Below, piece after piece: positions 1-9,185 of a stretch of DNA of 46,577 nucleotides. The stretch covers positions 1 to 46,577 of the forward strand of contig CAZJSR010000016.1 in assembly GCA_964548855.1 (NCBI GenBank). The letters run 5' to 3'. The notes beneath the pieces are model-generated. The model did not search any database. It was not told the DNA's origin and saw only the letters and a program-made list of their open reading frames with translations. Numbering within the stretch: position 1 is the stretch's first letter; each line of letters opens with the position of its first letter. This DNA comes from UBA3206 sp964548855 (GTDB taxonomy: Bacteria; Bacillota_I; Bacilli_A; Acholeplasmatales; Anaeroplasmataceae). The position numbers and the translations under genes were made by a program.

Positions 1-1
1 T

Positions 2-84
2 GCGGGTATGGCGGAACTGGCAGACGCGCTAGACTTAGAATCTAGTTCCTAGGAGTGCAGGTTCGATTCCTGTTACCCGCACCA
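2..84 (+). tRNA. tRNA-Leu (anticodon UAG), CCA encoded
   Basis: The acceptor strands GCGGGTA (2-8) and TACCCGC (74-80) pair perfectly, followed by discriminator A and an encoded CCA. The anticodon stem CTAGA/TCTAG encloses loop CTTAGAA, giving anticodon TAG, which reads Leu CUA codons. A long variable arm (class II tRNA, as expected for Leu) precedes a T arm with GTTCGATTC. The gene begins at the window edge, so it may be the last member of a tRNA cluster. Confidence 0.96.
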
Positions 85-235
85 TTCTAAAAATTCACGA
101 TTTTATCGTTTAATATATATAGTAGTTTTACTGATTTATGAACATAGTTCTATTTATTCAGTATTTTTTTTAGTTTTTTTATGAAGTACTGACAAATTAC
201 TAATCAATTTTTTTAATTTATTAACTATTACTATA

Positions 236-262
236 AAAAAAAGAGAATCCAATTCTCTTTTA
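236..262 (-). terminator. Intrinsic terminator of the amidohydrolase gene
   Basis: An 8-bp stem AAGAGAAT/ATTCTCTT with a CCA loop lies just past the minus-strand stop codon at 270. On the minus strand it is followed by a run of T. Confidence 0.8.
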
Positions 263-269
263 AAATTGA

Positions 270-1184
270 TTAAGATTTATTAAAATATATTTTATTTGCG
301 GTATTATAAAAAATATTTTCTTTATCTTTTTTTTCTATATTTTCATTTAATAAAATCCAATTTATATTCTCTTCATATGAAAAATTAATTATTCCTGCGG
401 GCATATCTGTTCCCCACATTAAATGATCACTACCAACTATTTTTATTGCTTCTTCTAGATATTTTGTTGCGGTATTAAAAGGATAGGCCTCAGGCTTTGT
501 ATTATTAATCACAGAAGCTAGATCAAAATAAACATTAGGTAATTTAAATTTATTTAGATTTTCTTTAAGCAAATCAAATTGATTTAATTGATGAGCAAGT
601 AAATGGCATATAACAAATGTAACATCACTGTATTCTTTTACAATATCTAAAAGACAATCAATTTGATAACAATTATTACCTGGCCTACCTATATCCATAA
701 CAACTACTAAATTATATTTTCTAGCATATTCATATATTTCTCTCATGTTTTCACAATTAAGAGAAAATGTATTATGATTTGCCATAAATCCCGAACCATT
801 AGAACATTCTAATTTTATTATTCTAAATTTTAAATCTTCAAATAAATGTTTAGCAATACTTTCTCTATTATATGAAAAAGGATCATATGTACATGCTGAA
901 ACAAATGTTGATGGGTATTTTATTTCAGCCTCTTTTGCATATAAATTTTGAAAGCCCAAATAGTTACCTTGTAATATCACGGCTTTAGAAATTTTATATT
1001 TCTTTAAAGTTTGATAAGCTGTATCAATTAAAAATCCAGTATCACCCATACCTTTTGGAATAATTCTGAATTCTTTTCCATCTGCATAAGATACCATTCC
1101 ATCTCCTAGTGCAATTAATTCCCCTCTTGAACCTTGTCCATTAATATATTTGCAAACATGTATATGCGCATCAATCATTTTCAT
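270..1184 (-). CDS. Amidohydrolase 2 family metal-dependent hydrolase
   Basis: A 304-residue TIM-barrel hydrolase of the amidohydrolase-2 type (COG2159). The N-terminus has the metal-binding DAHIH motif at residues 5-9. A conserved His lies in the central VICHLL segment, and a late WGTDMP segment supplies the usual metal-ligand Asp. There is no signal peptide, so it is cytoplasmic. Family members act as decarboxylases or hydrolases on small carboxylated compounds; the substrate cannot be told from sequence. The ATG at 1184 follows an AAGGA site about 10 nt upstream. It is monocistronic, divergent from the hemolysin III gene, and ends in its own terminator. Confidence 0.8.
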   Translation of the reverse strand: MKMIDAHIHVCKYINGQGSRGELIALGDGMVSYADGKEFRIIPKGMGDTGFLIDTAYQTLKKYKISKAVILQGNYLGFQNLYAKEAEIKYPSTFVSACTYDPFSYNRESIAKHLFEDLKFRIIKLECSNGSGFMANHNTFSLNCENMREIYEYARKYNLVVVMDIGRPGNNCYQIDCLLDIVKEYSDVTFVICHLLAHQLNQFDLLKENLNKFKLPNVYFDLASVINNTKPEAYPFNTATKYLEEAIKIVGSDHLMWGTDMPAGIINFSYEENINWILLNENIEKKDKENIFYNTANKIYFNKS

Positions 1185-1208
1185 ACTATCAATTCCTTGT
1201 TTTTTTAT

Positions 1209-1214
1209 ATTATA
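1209..1214 (-). promoter_or_regulatory. Probable -10 element for the amidohydrolase gene
   Basis: The minus strand reads TATAAT here, about 25 nt before the start codon. No good -35 hexamer is seen at normal spacing, so the promoter is weakly supported. Confidence 0.4.
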
Positions 1215-1303
1215 AACAATTTTTTAAAAAAAATATATAATGTTTTTTTATAATTTAAAACAAAATAAGTTTTTTTATTATATAATAAAAATGGTGATTA
1301 TAT

Positions 1304-2101
1304 TTGAAAACAACAAATTTTGAAAAAAAACAATTTAAAGAACAAAAAAAATTAGAAAAAATAGAAAAACGTTTACTAGCTGATGAAAAAAAACGTCAAT
1401 ATATTCAAGAAAATGAAACTGAAATTTATGAGAGTATTGAAAGAAAAAATGAATATAGAAAAAAGAATGAACCTCCAAAAAGACACGTACTTGAGGAAGT
1501 AGGAAATGCAGTAACTCATGGAGTAGGCGCACTTCTTGCGATTGCTGGTATGGTATTAATGATTGTTTTTTCAAATAATGGATGGCAATTATTTTGTGCG
1601 ATTGTATATGGTATAAGTATGACATTTATGATGTTAATGAGTTGTTTATATCACGCTTTTAAGTCAGGAAGCACTGTTAAAAGATTATGGAGGAGATTTG
1701 ATTATTCTTCTATTTACTTATTAATAGGTGGTACATTTACACCAATGTTATTGTTATTTTATAGACAATTTCATCCTGTTTTAAGTGTCACCCTTTCATC
1801 AGTACAATGGGGTATAATTTTTATAGGAATTACAATAATTGCGATTTTTGGCCCAGGACGTTTTAAATTCCTACATATGATACTTTATGTTGTACTAGGA
1901 TGGTGTGGAATAATGTTCATTCCTGCACTTATTAAAAATTTAAGACCGCTTTTATATTTTATACTAGGTGGAGGTATAGCATACACTGTTGGTATTATTC
2001 CGTTTGCGATGAATAAAAAATCAGCACACTTTGTATGGCACTTCTTCGTTTTAGCAGGTGCAATAATTCAATTTATTGGTATTTTACTTTATTTGTATTA
2101 A
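1304..2101 (+). CDS. Hemolysin III / YqfA-type integral membrane protein
   Basis: A 265-residue polytopic membrane protein of the HlyIII (PAQR-like) family. Hallmarks are the THGVGALL segment near residue 72, an SCLYHAF segment and a C-terminal HFVWHFFVL segment, whose Ser/His residues resemble the PAQR metal site. About seven hydrophobic helices follow residue 70. The first roughly 62 residues form a Lys/Glu-rich, probably coiled cytoplasmic extension, longer than in usual members of about 210 residues. The start is a TTG at 1304 preceded by GGTGAT; the ATG at 1291 is out of frame. The role is uncertain, since hemolysin is a legacy name. Confidence 0.85.
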   Translation: MKTTNFEKKQFKEQKKLEKIEKRLLADEKKRQYIQENETEIYESIERKNEYRKKNEPPKRHVLEEVGNAVTHGVGALLAIAGMVLMIVFSNNGWQLFCAIVYGISMTFMMLMSCLYHAFKSGSTVKRLWRRFDYSSIYLLIGGTFTPMLLLFYRQFHPVLSVTLSSVQWGIIFIGITIIAIFGPGRFKFLHMILYVVLGWCGIMFIPALIKNLRPLLYFILGGGIAYTVGIIPFAMNKKSAHFVWHFFVLAGAIIQFIGILLYLY

Positions 2102-2210
2102 ATATCCGAAATTACAACAAAAAAAATTAAAATATTACAATGAATGCCCTTTCATTATTTGTAGTATTGTGATAAAATATTTAAGAATAGAAGAAAAAGG
2201 AGTGTTATTA

Positions 2211-2948
2211 ATGGATTACTTACTATTAGTCGTTCAAAAAGAAACTAAATCAACAATAGATGATATATTAAAACCATTTTATAAGCATTTAGCTGTAAAA
2301 CCTTATGTAGCAACAACTAAGGATGAATTAATTTCACAAATTAGAGCAGATATAGAACAAAATAAACAACAAGGATTATATGCAGATTATATTCAAGCAT
2401 TAGCTAAATATGAACAAAATCCTACTAAGGAAAATAAGAAAGCATTAAAAGATTTTAAAGGTAAAGATGCTCAAAAATTAATCAAAGAAATGAATGATAA
2501 AATAACTTGGACAGATGAACGTTGTCTAGAAGAAGCAATGAAAACATTCCACTATCCAGGAGAATTCAATGAAAATGGAGAGTTCGTTTCAACACATAAT
2601 CCAAATTCAAAGTGGGATTATAATCGTGTAGGTGGACTATTTGAAAATTGTCTTCCTTTAAAAAATGGAATGAAGGCTACTTCTGCAAAAATGAGAGAAA
2701 TTGATTTCGGACCACAACGTGAACAATATATTGAAGCATGTTATGAATGGGATAGAAATAAAGAACTTCAAACTGTTTCAAGAGATTCTTACGCTACATT
2801 TACTTCTTCTTTGATTCCTTTTGGATTTGTATTAGAAGGACAATGGTTTGATAGAAATGAAAAGGATTATTTTAAAAAGTTTAATATTTTAACAAATAAT
2901 CCAAAATATTATGAATATACAGTTACAGCTGTAGAATGTCATATTTAA
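2211..2948 (+). CDS. Protein of unknown function, phage-like NPxSKWD/GG family
   Basis: A 245-residue soluble protein. The open frame extends upstream to 2076, but the ATG at 2211 has AAAGGAG nine bases before it and is the credible start. Two features resemble a family I remember from phages and Bacilli plasmids. One is a central NPNSKWDYNRVGGLF segment, usually NPxSKWDWYxIGGRW. The other is a C-terminus ending in VECHI, usually VDCHI. A segment around PFGFVLEGQWFDR matches the region between them. No catalytic motif or function is known to me. It follows the hemolysin III gene by about 110 nt and has its own strong terminator. Confidence 0.75.
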   Translation: MDYLLLVVQKETKSTIDDILKPFYKHLAVKPYVATTKDELISQIRADIEQNKQQGLYADYIQALAKYEQNPTKENKKALKDFKGKDAQKLIKEMNDKITWTDERCLEEAMKTFHYPGEFNENGEFVSTHNPNSKWDYNRVGGLFENCLPLKNGMKATSAKMREIDFGPQREQYIEACYEWDRNKELQTVSRDSYATFTSSLIPFGFVLEGQWFDRNEKDYFKKFNILTNNPKYYEYTVTAVECHI

Positions 2949-2949
2949 T

Positions 2950-2976
2950 ATCCGAGTTCAACTCGGATTATTTTTT
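2950..2976 (+). terminator. Intrinsic terminator after the 2211 gene
   Basis: An 8-bp stem ATCCGAGT/ACTCGGAT with a TCA loop, followed by TATTTTTT. The next gene's AAGGTG ribosome site starts directly after it. Confidence 0.9.
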
Positions 2977-2986
2977 AAGGTGAAAT

Positions 2987-3874
2987 ATGGAAGAAATTAT
3001 AATAAAATCAAATTACGATAATTACAATTTACATTTATTAGAATCAGTAAAAGAAAACGATAAAGGTATCATTATTATAGCACATGGTATGGAAGAATAT
3101 AAAGAAAGATATATTTATTTTATGACAAAATTAAATGAAGCTGGTTATTCTACTATTGCATATGACATGAGAGGTCATGGAAAACATCTTTCTAAATATG
3201 AATTAGGTTATTTTTGCAAAAAAAATCCTGATGCATCTTTAATTTCAGATCTTGATACTATCGTAAAATACGCAAAATCAAAATATAACAAAGATTTATA
3301 TTTATTTGCACATAGTATGGGGACAATTACTGCTAGATGTTATCTAAGATATAATTGTAATAATTTTAAAAAAGTAGTATTATGTGGAGCTCCATCATAT
3401 CGAAAAGGAACAAAATTTGCATATTTAATGGCCAAATTTATATGCATGTTTAAAGATCATAAAAAAGCTAAATTTTTAAGAAATATTAGTGTTGGAAAAT
3501 ATTCACGATCAATTAAAAATTCCACAACTAAAGTTGATTGGATATCATATAACTCTAATAATATTAACGAATATATTAAAGATGAATATTCTGGTTTTGG
3601 TTTTAAAAATAATGGATATTTAGGATTATTTAAACTTATGATAAAATCAAACAAGAAAATTAAAGTCAAAAATAATATTCCCGATATATTTTTAATTTTT
3701 GGTGATGGCGATCCTGTAGTAAACAATCCTAATAATTTCATTAAATCAATAAAAAAACTAGGATATAATGATGTGGATGCTTTTATTGTTGAAAACGCAA
3801 GACATGAAATTCTTAACGAAAATAATAAAGATTCAAGTATAGATAAAATAATAAAATTTATAGATAAAAAATAA
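2987..3874 (+). CDS. Alpha/beta hydrolase, monoacylglycerol lipase / lysophospholipase-like
   Basis: A 295-residue serine hydrolase of the Hydrolase_4 (COG2267, PldB-like) group. The nucleophile elbow is AHSMG near residue 108. The acid residue is probably in FGDGDPV and the His in ENARHE near the C-terminus. The oxyanion-hole region HGMEEYKERY and the YDMRGHGK motif are typical of monoacylglycerol lipases. No signal peptide is present. The start ATG is preceded by AAGGTG. The likely substrate is a lysophospholipid or monoglyceride (inference). It converges with the pectinesterase gene, and both stop codons sit in a shared terminator. Confidence 0.87.
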   Translation: MEEIIIKSNYDNYNLHLLESVKENDKGIIIIAHGMEEYKERYIYFMTKLNEAGYSTIAYDMRGHGKHLSKYELGYFCKKNPDASLISDLDTIVKYAKSKYNKDLYLFAHSMGTITARCYLRYNCNNFKKVVLCGAPSYRKGTKFAYLMAKFICMFKDHKKAKFLRNISVGKYSRSIKNSTTKVDWISYNSNNINEYIKDEYSGFGFKNNGYLGLFKLMIKSNKKIKVKNNIPDIFLIFGDGDPVVNNPNNFIKSIKKLGYNDVDAFIVENARHEILNENNKDSSIDKIIKFIDKK

Positions 3875-3897
3875 GGCTCATTTTTATTGAGCCTTAT
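3871..3897. terminator. Shared bidirectional terminator holding both stop codons
   Basis: A perfect 10-bp stem ATAAGGCTCA/TGAGCCTTAT with loop TTTTTAT. The TAA of the hydrolase (3872-3874) is in one arm and the TAA of the pectinesterase (3894-3896, minus strand) in the other. The minus-strand T-tract is better than the plus-strand one. Confidence 0.88.
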
Positions 3898-4802
3898 CTT
3901 CTTTGTGCATATATTTTTTCATAAAAATCTATAAGTTTATTATCATCTGTTGATGAGACTTCTTCATCATTATATATGCATTTATAATAATGCATTTCAT
4001 AATTATCAGAGTGATTTTTTCTCATTTTTACCCATCTTAATTCTAATGTTTCAGGGAATCTACATTTATAAAACATACATCTAGGAACCACTTCTTCTTT
4101 AGCGCCTGTATCAAACCATGGTCTACCTAAATATTGGGCATTAGTACCTTCACTAATTACTTTACACTTATAAAATAAGAAGCCATAACTATTACTTATA
4201 TATGTATTAGGAGCCGCAATATAACATTGAAGTTCTGTTTTAGATCTTAAAATCAAAGTACAACTATCGTAAATTGCATTACCTCTACCAAAAATAAAAT
4301 CAACACTACCTGTCACAAGACATTTATTAAAAATATTGTCATTATTATCAACATAAAGAGTATCTTGAAGTCCATAAAATTTACATTCTTCATAATAACC
4401 ATCTATAGCTTCCGTTTTAAAAGCTACAGCTTGGTTTGATTGACCTTGTGTTGTTTTATGAGTGTTTTGAACTGCAACATTAAACATTCTAAATCCAGAT
4501 GCTGTAGGTTTTAATGTAAAAGTGGCAGACCCAGTCGTTCCGTATACCTTTTCACCATCTCCACCATCGACAGTTCTTATTTTCTCACTATGAAAGGCAT
4601 CATAAGAAATAACACTATCATCCATACCAACGAGGGTGATATTTTTTTGTCTTAAATAAAATTTGCCATAATAAACTTCATTGCATAAATAAATTACATC
4701 ACCTTCATTAACATTATTAAAGCAATCTTGTAAATTATTATATGCAATTTTACCATATATATTTTGTCCATTTTGATATGAAGAGCTTACTACATAATTC
4801 AT
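3894..4802 (-). CDS. Pectinesterase (carbohydrate esterase family 8), cytoplasmic
   Basis: A 302-residue right-handed beta-helix pectin methylesterase that removes methyl esters from galacturonan. All four active-site signatures are visible: QAVAF (Gln 124), GLQDTLY (Asp 147), GSVDFIFG (Asp 168, nucleophile) and LGRPW (Arg 227). No signal peptide or lipobox is seen, so it probably works inside the cell on imported methylated oligogalacturonides. The ATG at 4802 is preceded by GAGGCGAT. It lies 29 nt after pbuX but has its own promoter in the end of pbuX. It complements the GH28 and PL9 enzymes elsewhere in the window. Confidence 0.93.
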   Translation of the reverse strand: MNYVVSSSYQNGQNIYGKIAYNNLQDCFNNVNEGDVIYLCNEVYYGKFYLRQKNITLVGMDDSVISYDAFHSEKIRTVDGGDGEKVYGTTGSATFTLKPTASGFRMFNVAVQNTHKTTQGQSNQAVAFKTEAIDGYYEECKFYGLQDTLYVDNNDNIFNKCLVTGSVDFIFGRGNAIYDSCTLILRSKTELQCYIAAPNTYISNSYGFLFYKCKVISEGTNAQYLGRPWFDTGAKEEVVPRCMFYKCRFPETLELRWVKMRKNHSDNYEMHYYKCIYNDEEVSSTDDNKLIDFYEKIYAQRR

Positions 4803-4825
4803 AAATATCGCCTCATTTCACTTTT

Positions 4826-4854
4826 ATTATATTACACATTATCGTTTTTGTCAT
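4826..4854 (-). promoter_or_regulatory. Promoter for the pectinesterase gene, inside the 3' end of pbuX
   Basis: On the minus strand ATGACA (4849-4854) and TATAAT (4826-4831) are separated by exactly 17 nt. The -35 matches consensus at five of six positions and the -10 at six of six. Confidence 0.7.
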
Positions 4855-6235
4855 TAACTACATTTTCTTCATAATCTTCTGTAATTACTTCAGTTGTTAA
4901 ATCTTCTTGCGATTCAATTTTCTTAACTTCCATATTTTTTGGTAATACTAAATTTAATAATATAGAAACAACAAACACAACCGCAACTACATTTTGAGCA
5001 AATACTGTTCTAAAAAACTCCGGCATAGATTTCCATAAATTAATATCTGCTGTAAAACCAATTCCAATTGCTAAAGATAATGACATTATAATAACATTTC
5101 TTTGCGTAAAACCACATTTAGATAACATTTGAATACCAGATATCATAATCGTACCAAACATCATTAAAGTACATCCACCTAAAACACATTCCGGAATCGA
5201 TGCGAAGAAATTACCAATAGGAGGGAAAAGACCTGCAAGTATCATAAATATTGCACCTATTCCTATAGTAAATCTATTTACAACTTTTGTCATTGAAACT
5301 AATCCTATATTTTGAGAAAAAGATGTAATTGGTGGGCATCCAAATAATCCTGAAATTGTTGATGCGTAACCATCACAAGCTAAAGCACCTGAAATTTCTC
5401 TATCAGTTATATCTCTTTCAAATACAGATGAACATAAATTAACTGCATCACCAATTGTTTCAACTGCTGAAACTAAATATATAATACAAACTGATAAAAT
5501 TGGGCCGAAACTAAATTTTGGTGTAAAAGGTAAAAAGTGAGGAAGTGCAATAAATCCATCCTTAAATATAGTTGAAAAATCTATTTTACCAAATGGTATT
5601 GAAACTATATACCCTACAACAAGTCCAAAGAGAACCGACAATTGTTTTAAATGTCCCTTAATAAGACAATTCCAAAGTAAACAAGAAACAAGTGTAATAG
5701 TACCTATTAATAAATTTTGCCAACTACCGTAATCACTTGCGCCAACACCACCACCAAATGATTGTGCACCTACACTTAAAAGTGAATAACCAATTGTTGT
5801 TACAACTACTGCCGCAACTACTGGTGATATAAGTTTTCTAAAATATTTCGCAAACAGTCCAATTGTTCCTTCAAAGAGTCCGCCAACAAGTACCGCGCCT
5901 ATTACATAATTATATCCATAATTAACCGCAATTGTCGAAAGAACACCAACAAATGTAAAACTTACTCCCATAACAATTGGCAACTTTCCTCCAACTCTCC
6001 ATATTGGAAATAATTGAATAAGTGTCGCAATTCCAGCCACAAACATTGCGTTTTGTAATAACATCGCTCTTTGTTCTTGCATAAGTGTTGCGGCAATAAT
6101 TAGAATAGGTGTTAGATTCGCAACAAACATCGCCAAAATATGTTGTAGTCCAAATGGAATAGCTTTTGATATCGGTACTAATCCATCTGATTTATATATA
6201 TTTTCTAATTTTGCATTCTTAAATATTTTTTTCAT
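4832..6235 (-). CDS. pbuX: Xanthine permease, NCS2 (nucleobase:cation symporter-2) family
   Basis: A membrane transporter of 467 residues from the ATG at 6235, which has AGGTAA overlapping the xpt stop codon. The longer frame from 6283 runs back into xpt and is not used. About 12-14 hydrophobic helices are apparent. The NCS2 signature QNIGLVSMTKV is clear in the C-terminal half, and the PFGLQHILAM N-terminal motif is typical of XanQ/PbuX/UraA proteins. Specificity for xanthine is inferred from cotranscription with xpt. The last 35 residues are an acidic cytoplasmic tail. Confidence 0.93.
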   Translation of the reverse strand: MKKIFKNAKLENIYKSDGLVPISKAIPFGLQHILAMFVANLTPILIIAATLMQEQRAMLLQNAMFVAGIATLIQLFPIWRVGGKLPIVMGVSFTFVGVLSTIAVNYGYNYVIGAVLVGGLFEGTIGLFAKYFRKLISPVVAAVVVTTIGYSLLSVGAQSFGGGVGASDYGSWQNLLIGTITLVSCLLWNCLIKGHLKQLSVLFGLVVGYIVSIPFGKIDFSTIFKDGFIALPHFLPFTPKFSFGPILSVCIIYLVSAVETIGDAVNLCSSVFERDITDREISGALACDGYASTISGLFGCPPITSFSQNIGLVSMTKVVNRFTIGIGAIFMILAGLFPPIGNFFASIPECVLGGCTLMMFGTIMISGIQMLSKCGFTQRNVIIMSLSLAIGIGFTADINLWKSMPEFFRTVFAQNVVAVVFVVSILLNLVLPKNMEVKKIESQEDLTTEVITEDYEENVVNDKNDNV

Positions 6236-6239
6236 ATTA

Positions 6240-6812
6240 TTACCTAAATGTGATTTTTTGTGTTTCTGAATCCATTGATTCAATTATCGCAAGGCTTTCA
6301 ACATGTATTCCTTTTTCTCTAAGAATTTTACCACCATCTTGAAATCCTTTCTCAATTGCGATACCTATTCCTACTAAATTTGCTTTAGCTTGATTAAGAA
6401 TATCAATTAAACCAAGTGATGCACTTCCATTAGCTAAGAAATCATCAATAATTAAGATATTATCTCCTTCATTAATAAATTCTTTTTCTATTAATATATT
6501 AAAATCTTGACCTCTTGTATAAGAATGAATCTTTGATGAATAACAAACGTCTATATTAAATGAACTACTTTTCTTCGCAAAAACTACAGGAACATTAAAC
6601 AATAATCCTGTTAATATAGCTAATGCTATACCTGATGCCTCTATTGTAACAACTTTAGTAACATTTTTATCTTTAAACACGTCATACCACTCACGTGCCA
6701 TTTCATTTAAAAATAAAGGATCTAGTTGATGATTTAAAAACGAATTTACTTTTAAAACATTTCCTGGTAATACCTTACCTCTTTTTTGTATTTCATCTTC
6801 TATTTTTTTCAT
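6240..6812 (-). CDS. xpt: Xanthine phosphoribosyltransferase
   Basis: A 190-residue type I phosphoribosyltransferase converting xanthine and PRPP to XMP. It has the family's standard length, the PRPP-binding segment IIDDFLANGSA and an N-terminal KVNSFLNHQLDP segment characteristic of Xpt. It forms the usual two-gene salvage operon with pbuX, with a gap of only a few bases. In Bacillus this operon is controlled by a guanine riboswitch; here the 126-bp upstream region has none, so control must differ. Confidence 0.95.
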   Translation of the reverse strand: MKKIEDEIQKRGKVLPGNVLKVNSFLNHQLDPLFLNEMAREWYDVFKDKNVTKVVTIEASGIALAILTGLLFNVPVVFAKKSSSFNIDVCYSSKIHSYTRGQDFNILIEKEFINEGDNILIIDDFLANGSASLGLIDILNQAKANLVGIGIAIEKGFQDGGKILREKGIHVESLAIIESMDSETQKITFR

Positions 6813-6845
6813 TACAAAAACCTCTCGTATTTCTTATTTTCAAAT

Positions 6846-6874
6846 ATTATAACACATAACATTTTGTTTATCTA
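6846..6874 (-). promoter_or_regulatory. Promoter for xpt-pbuX
   Basis: The minus strand has TATAAT (6846-6851) and a weak -35 TAGATA (6869-6874) with 17-nt spacing. The predicted leader is only about 30 nt, too short for a purine riboswitch. Confidence 0.5.
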
Positions 6875-6893
6875 CATCTAAAGCTTATTTTAA

Positions 6894-6922
6894 TATACAA
6901 AAAAACATATTTTTGATATAAT
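6894..6922 (+). promoter_or_regulatory. Promoter for the U32 peptidase-family gene
   Basis: TATACA (6894-6899), 17 nt, then a perfect TATAAT (6917-6922). The predicted start site leaves a leader of only about 10 nt, essentially just the GGGTGAT ribosome site. Confidence 0.5.
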
Positions 6923-6938
6923 ATCAAAGGGTGATATT

Positions 6939-9185
6939 ATGTCAGAATTATTAGCTCCTGCAGGAAATTATGAAGCATTCCTCGCAGCTATATCAAATGG
7001 ATGCAATGCAGTTTATCTTGCACTTGAAAAATTTGGTGCACGTGCATATGCTGAAAACTTTACAATTGAAAAACTTCATGAGGTTGTTAATTATGCTCAT
7101 TTAAGAAATGTTAAGGTATACGTTACAATGAATACTATTTGTTTTAATAAGGAACTTGATGAGGCGTATAAACAAATCGATGAAATATATGAAGCTGGTG
7201 TCGATGGAATTATTATTCAAGACCTTGCATTAATAGATTATCTTGTAAAAAAATGTCCAAATATGGAAGCTCATGCTTCAACTCAAATGGGACTTGATGA
7301 TAAAAACGGTGTATTATTTGTAAAAGATTTAGGATGTAAACGAGCTGTACTTGGTCGTGAAACACCAATTGAAACAATAAAATCAATAAAAAAAGAAACA
7401 AATATGTCTATCGAAATTTTTGTTCATGGTGCACTATGTGTTTCTTTTAGTGGTAACTGTTTAATGTCAGGATTAATCGGATATCGAAGTGGAAATCGAG
7501 GTAGATGTGTAGGTTCTTGTCGTAAAAAATATAACTTAATTAATTCAAAGAACGAACTAATTAGTGACTCTTATATTCTTTCTATGAAAGACTTAAATAC
7601 TACAGAATATATTAATGAATTAAAGGTAGCTGATTCTCTTAAAATTGAGGGAAGAATGAAAGAACCATATTATGTTGCGAATATAATTAGAGAATATCGT
7701 TCATTATTAGATGGGAATAATGACTTAAAAAAAGCTAATTATAATCTATCTAAAACTTTTAATCGAACTTTTACTAAAGGTTATATTTTCCATGAAGATA
7801 AAAAAAATGTATCAAATACAAAGAGACCAAATCATGTTGGATATGAAATAGGATATATATCTAAAGTTTTAAAAGGAATGTATGAAATAACTTTATTTGA
7901 TACATTAAATCAAAATGATGCGGTGCGTATTCAACAAGAAAATAATGAACTTAATTTTTCCTTAGTTAAAATGTATGATAAAGATCATAATTTAATTAAT
8001 TCTTCTAATTCAAAATGTTATATAGAATTAAAAGAAAAACTAAATATAAATGATAAAGTTTATAAAACAAAGGATGTTAAGTTTATCAACGAATTAACAA
8101 AAACATATCCAAAAGAATTCAAAAGATTACCAATATCTATATTTTTAAATGGTCAATTAGGTACAAACCTTGAAATGACTATTGCCTATAATGATATATA
8201 TGAAACCATTACTTCTGATTATATTATAGATAGAGCGCTAAATCCAATGAATAAAGATAAAATATATGACCAATTAAATAGATTAAATGACACTCCTTAT
8301 TATTTAGAAAATGTGGAATTATATATACCAATTGATGCTTTTATTCCTAATAAAGTTCTAAATGATCTTAGAAGAAAAGCTATTGACGTATTAAATAATA
8401 GAAGACTTATAAAAAATATAAAAACCAGCTATAAATACGAAATAAAACCAATATCATTTCCTTTATTTGAAAGACCAAAATTAAGCGTTTTTTGTAATAC
8501 TTTAGAACAATACAATGCTGCAAAAGACGCAAATATCGATATTATTTATTATAAAGATAATGTATTTAGAAGAAATAAAATCAAATATCATGAACATACT
8601 GGATTAACACTTGTAGGTGGATATGGTGGAATTAATTATTTTAAAAATAACGATAATTTAGTTTCAGATTTTTCACTTAATGTAGTAAATTCAGTAACAG
8701 TAAATCTACTTCATAATTATGGAGTTAAAAGAGTTACACTTTCTCATGAAATAAATAAAACTGATATAGATGATTTAATTAATACATATGTTAAACAAAA
8801 TGGAGGATATCCAAATCTTGAAATGATTGTCTACGGTAGACAAGATTTAATGCATACAAATTATTGTCCTCTTAAGGTTAATAACTTATGTGGAAAATGT
8901 AAATCTGACCAATACTATATCAAAGATGAATACGGAAGTTTCCCAATACTTTCTCATGATGATTGTACTACTACTATTTTAAATGGAAAAGTATTAAATT
9001 TATTAGATGAAATGCCAAAAATAAAAAACATAAATGTCTTTAGATTACAATTCACTCTTGAAAATTATGCAGAAACTTTAAATATCATAAATACTGCCAA
9101 AAATAAGTTATATAACAATGATACAACAAAATGTTTCGACGAGAAAATTAATACGAGGGGACATTTCAATAAAGATATATTATAA
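6939..9185 (+). CDS. U32 peptidase-family protein, RlhA-like (23S rRNA cytidine hydroxylation)
   Basis: A 748-residue protein of the two-domain U32 type. The start is SELLAPAGNYEAFLAAI. The conserved core has EIFVHGALCVSFSGNC and a Cys-rich RGRCVGSCRKKY segment, followed by the collagenase-like C-terminal domain (DUF3656 region). A CPLK...CGKC Cys cluster lies near residue 645. Conserved Cys residues in these proteins are thought to bind an iron-sulfur cluster. E. coli RlhA makes 5-hydroxycytidine in 23S rRNA, and size and domain layout fit it better than the smaller TrhP type. The exact function is inferred. Confidence 0.88.
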   Translation: MSELLAPAGNYEAFLAAISNGCNAVYLALEKFGARAYAENFTIEKLHEVVNYAHLRNVKVYVTMNTICFNKELDEAYKQIDEIYEAGVDGIIIQDLALIDYLVKKCPNMEAHASTQMGLDDKNGVLFVKDLGCKRAVLGRETPIETIKSIKKETNMSIEIFVHGALCVSFSGNCLMSGLIGYRSGNRGRCVGSCRKKYNLINSKNELISDSYILSMKDLNTTEYINELKVADSLKIEGRMKEPYYVANIIREYRSLLDGNNDLKKANYNLSKTFNRTFTKGYIFHEDKKNVSNTKRPNHVGYEIGYISKVLKGMYEITLFDTLNQNDAVRIQQENNELNFSLVKMYDKDHNLINSSNSKCYIELKEKLNINDKVYKTKDVKFINELTKTYPKEFKRLPISIFLNGQLGTNLEMTIAYNDIYETITSDYIIDRALNPMNKDKIYDQLNRLNDTPYYLENVELYIPIDAFIPNKVLNDLRRKAIDVLNNRRLIKNIKTSYKYEIKPISFPLFERPKLSVFCNTLEQYNAAKDANIDIIYYKDNVFRRNKIKYHEHTGLTLVGGYGGINYFKNNDNLVSDFSLNVVNSVTVNLLHNYGVKRVTLSHEINKTDIDDLINTYVKQNGGYPNLEMIVYGRQDLMHTNYCPLKVNNLCGKCKSDQYYIKDEYGSFPILSHDDCTTTILNGKVLNLLDEMPKIKNINVFRLQFTLENYAETLNIINTAKNKLYNNDTTKCFDEKINTRGHFNKDIL

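Noticed and set aside
85..235. Coding or RNA content after the tRNA
   Set aside because: The AT-rich spacer shows no ORF, no strong hairpin and no promoter of note.
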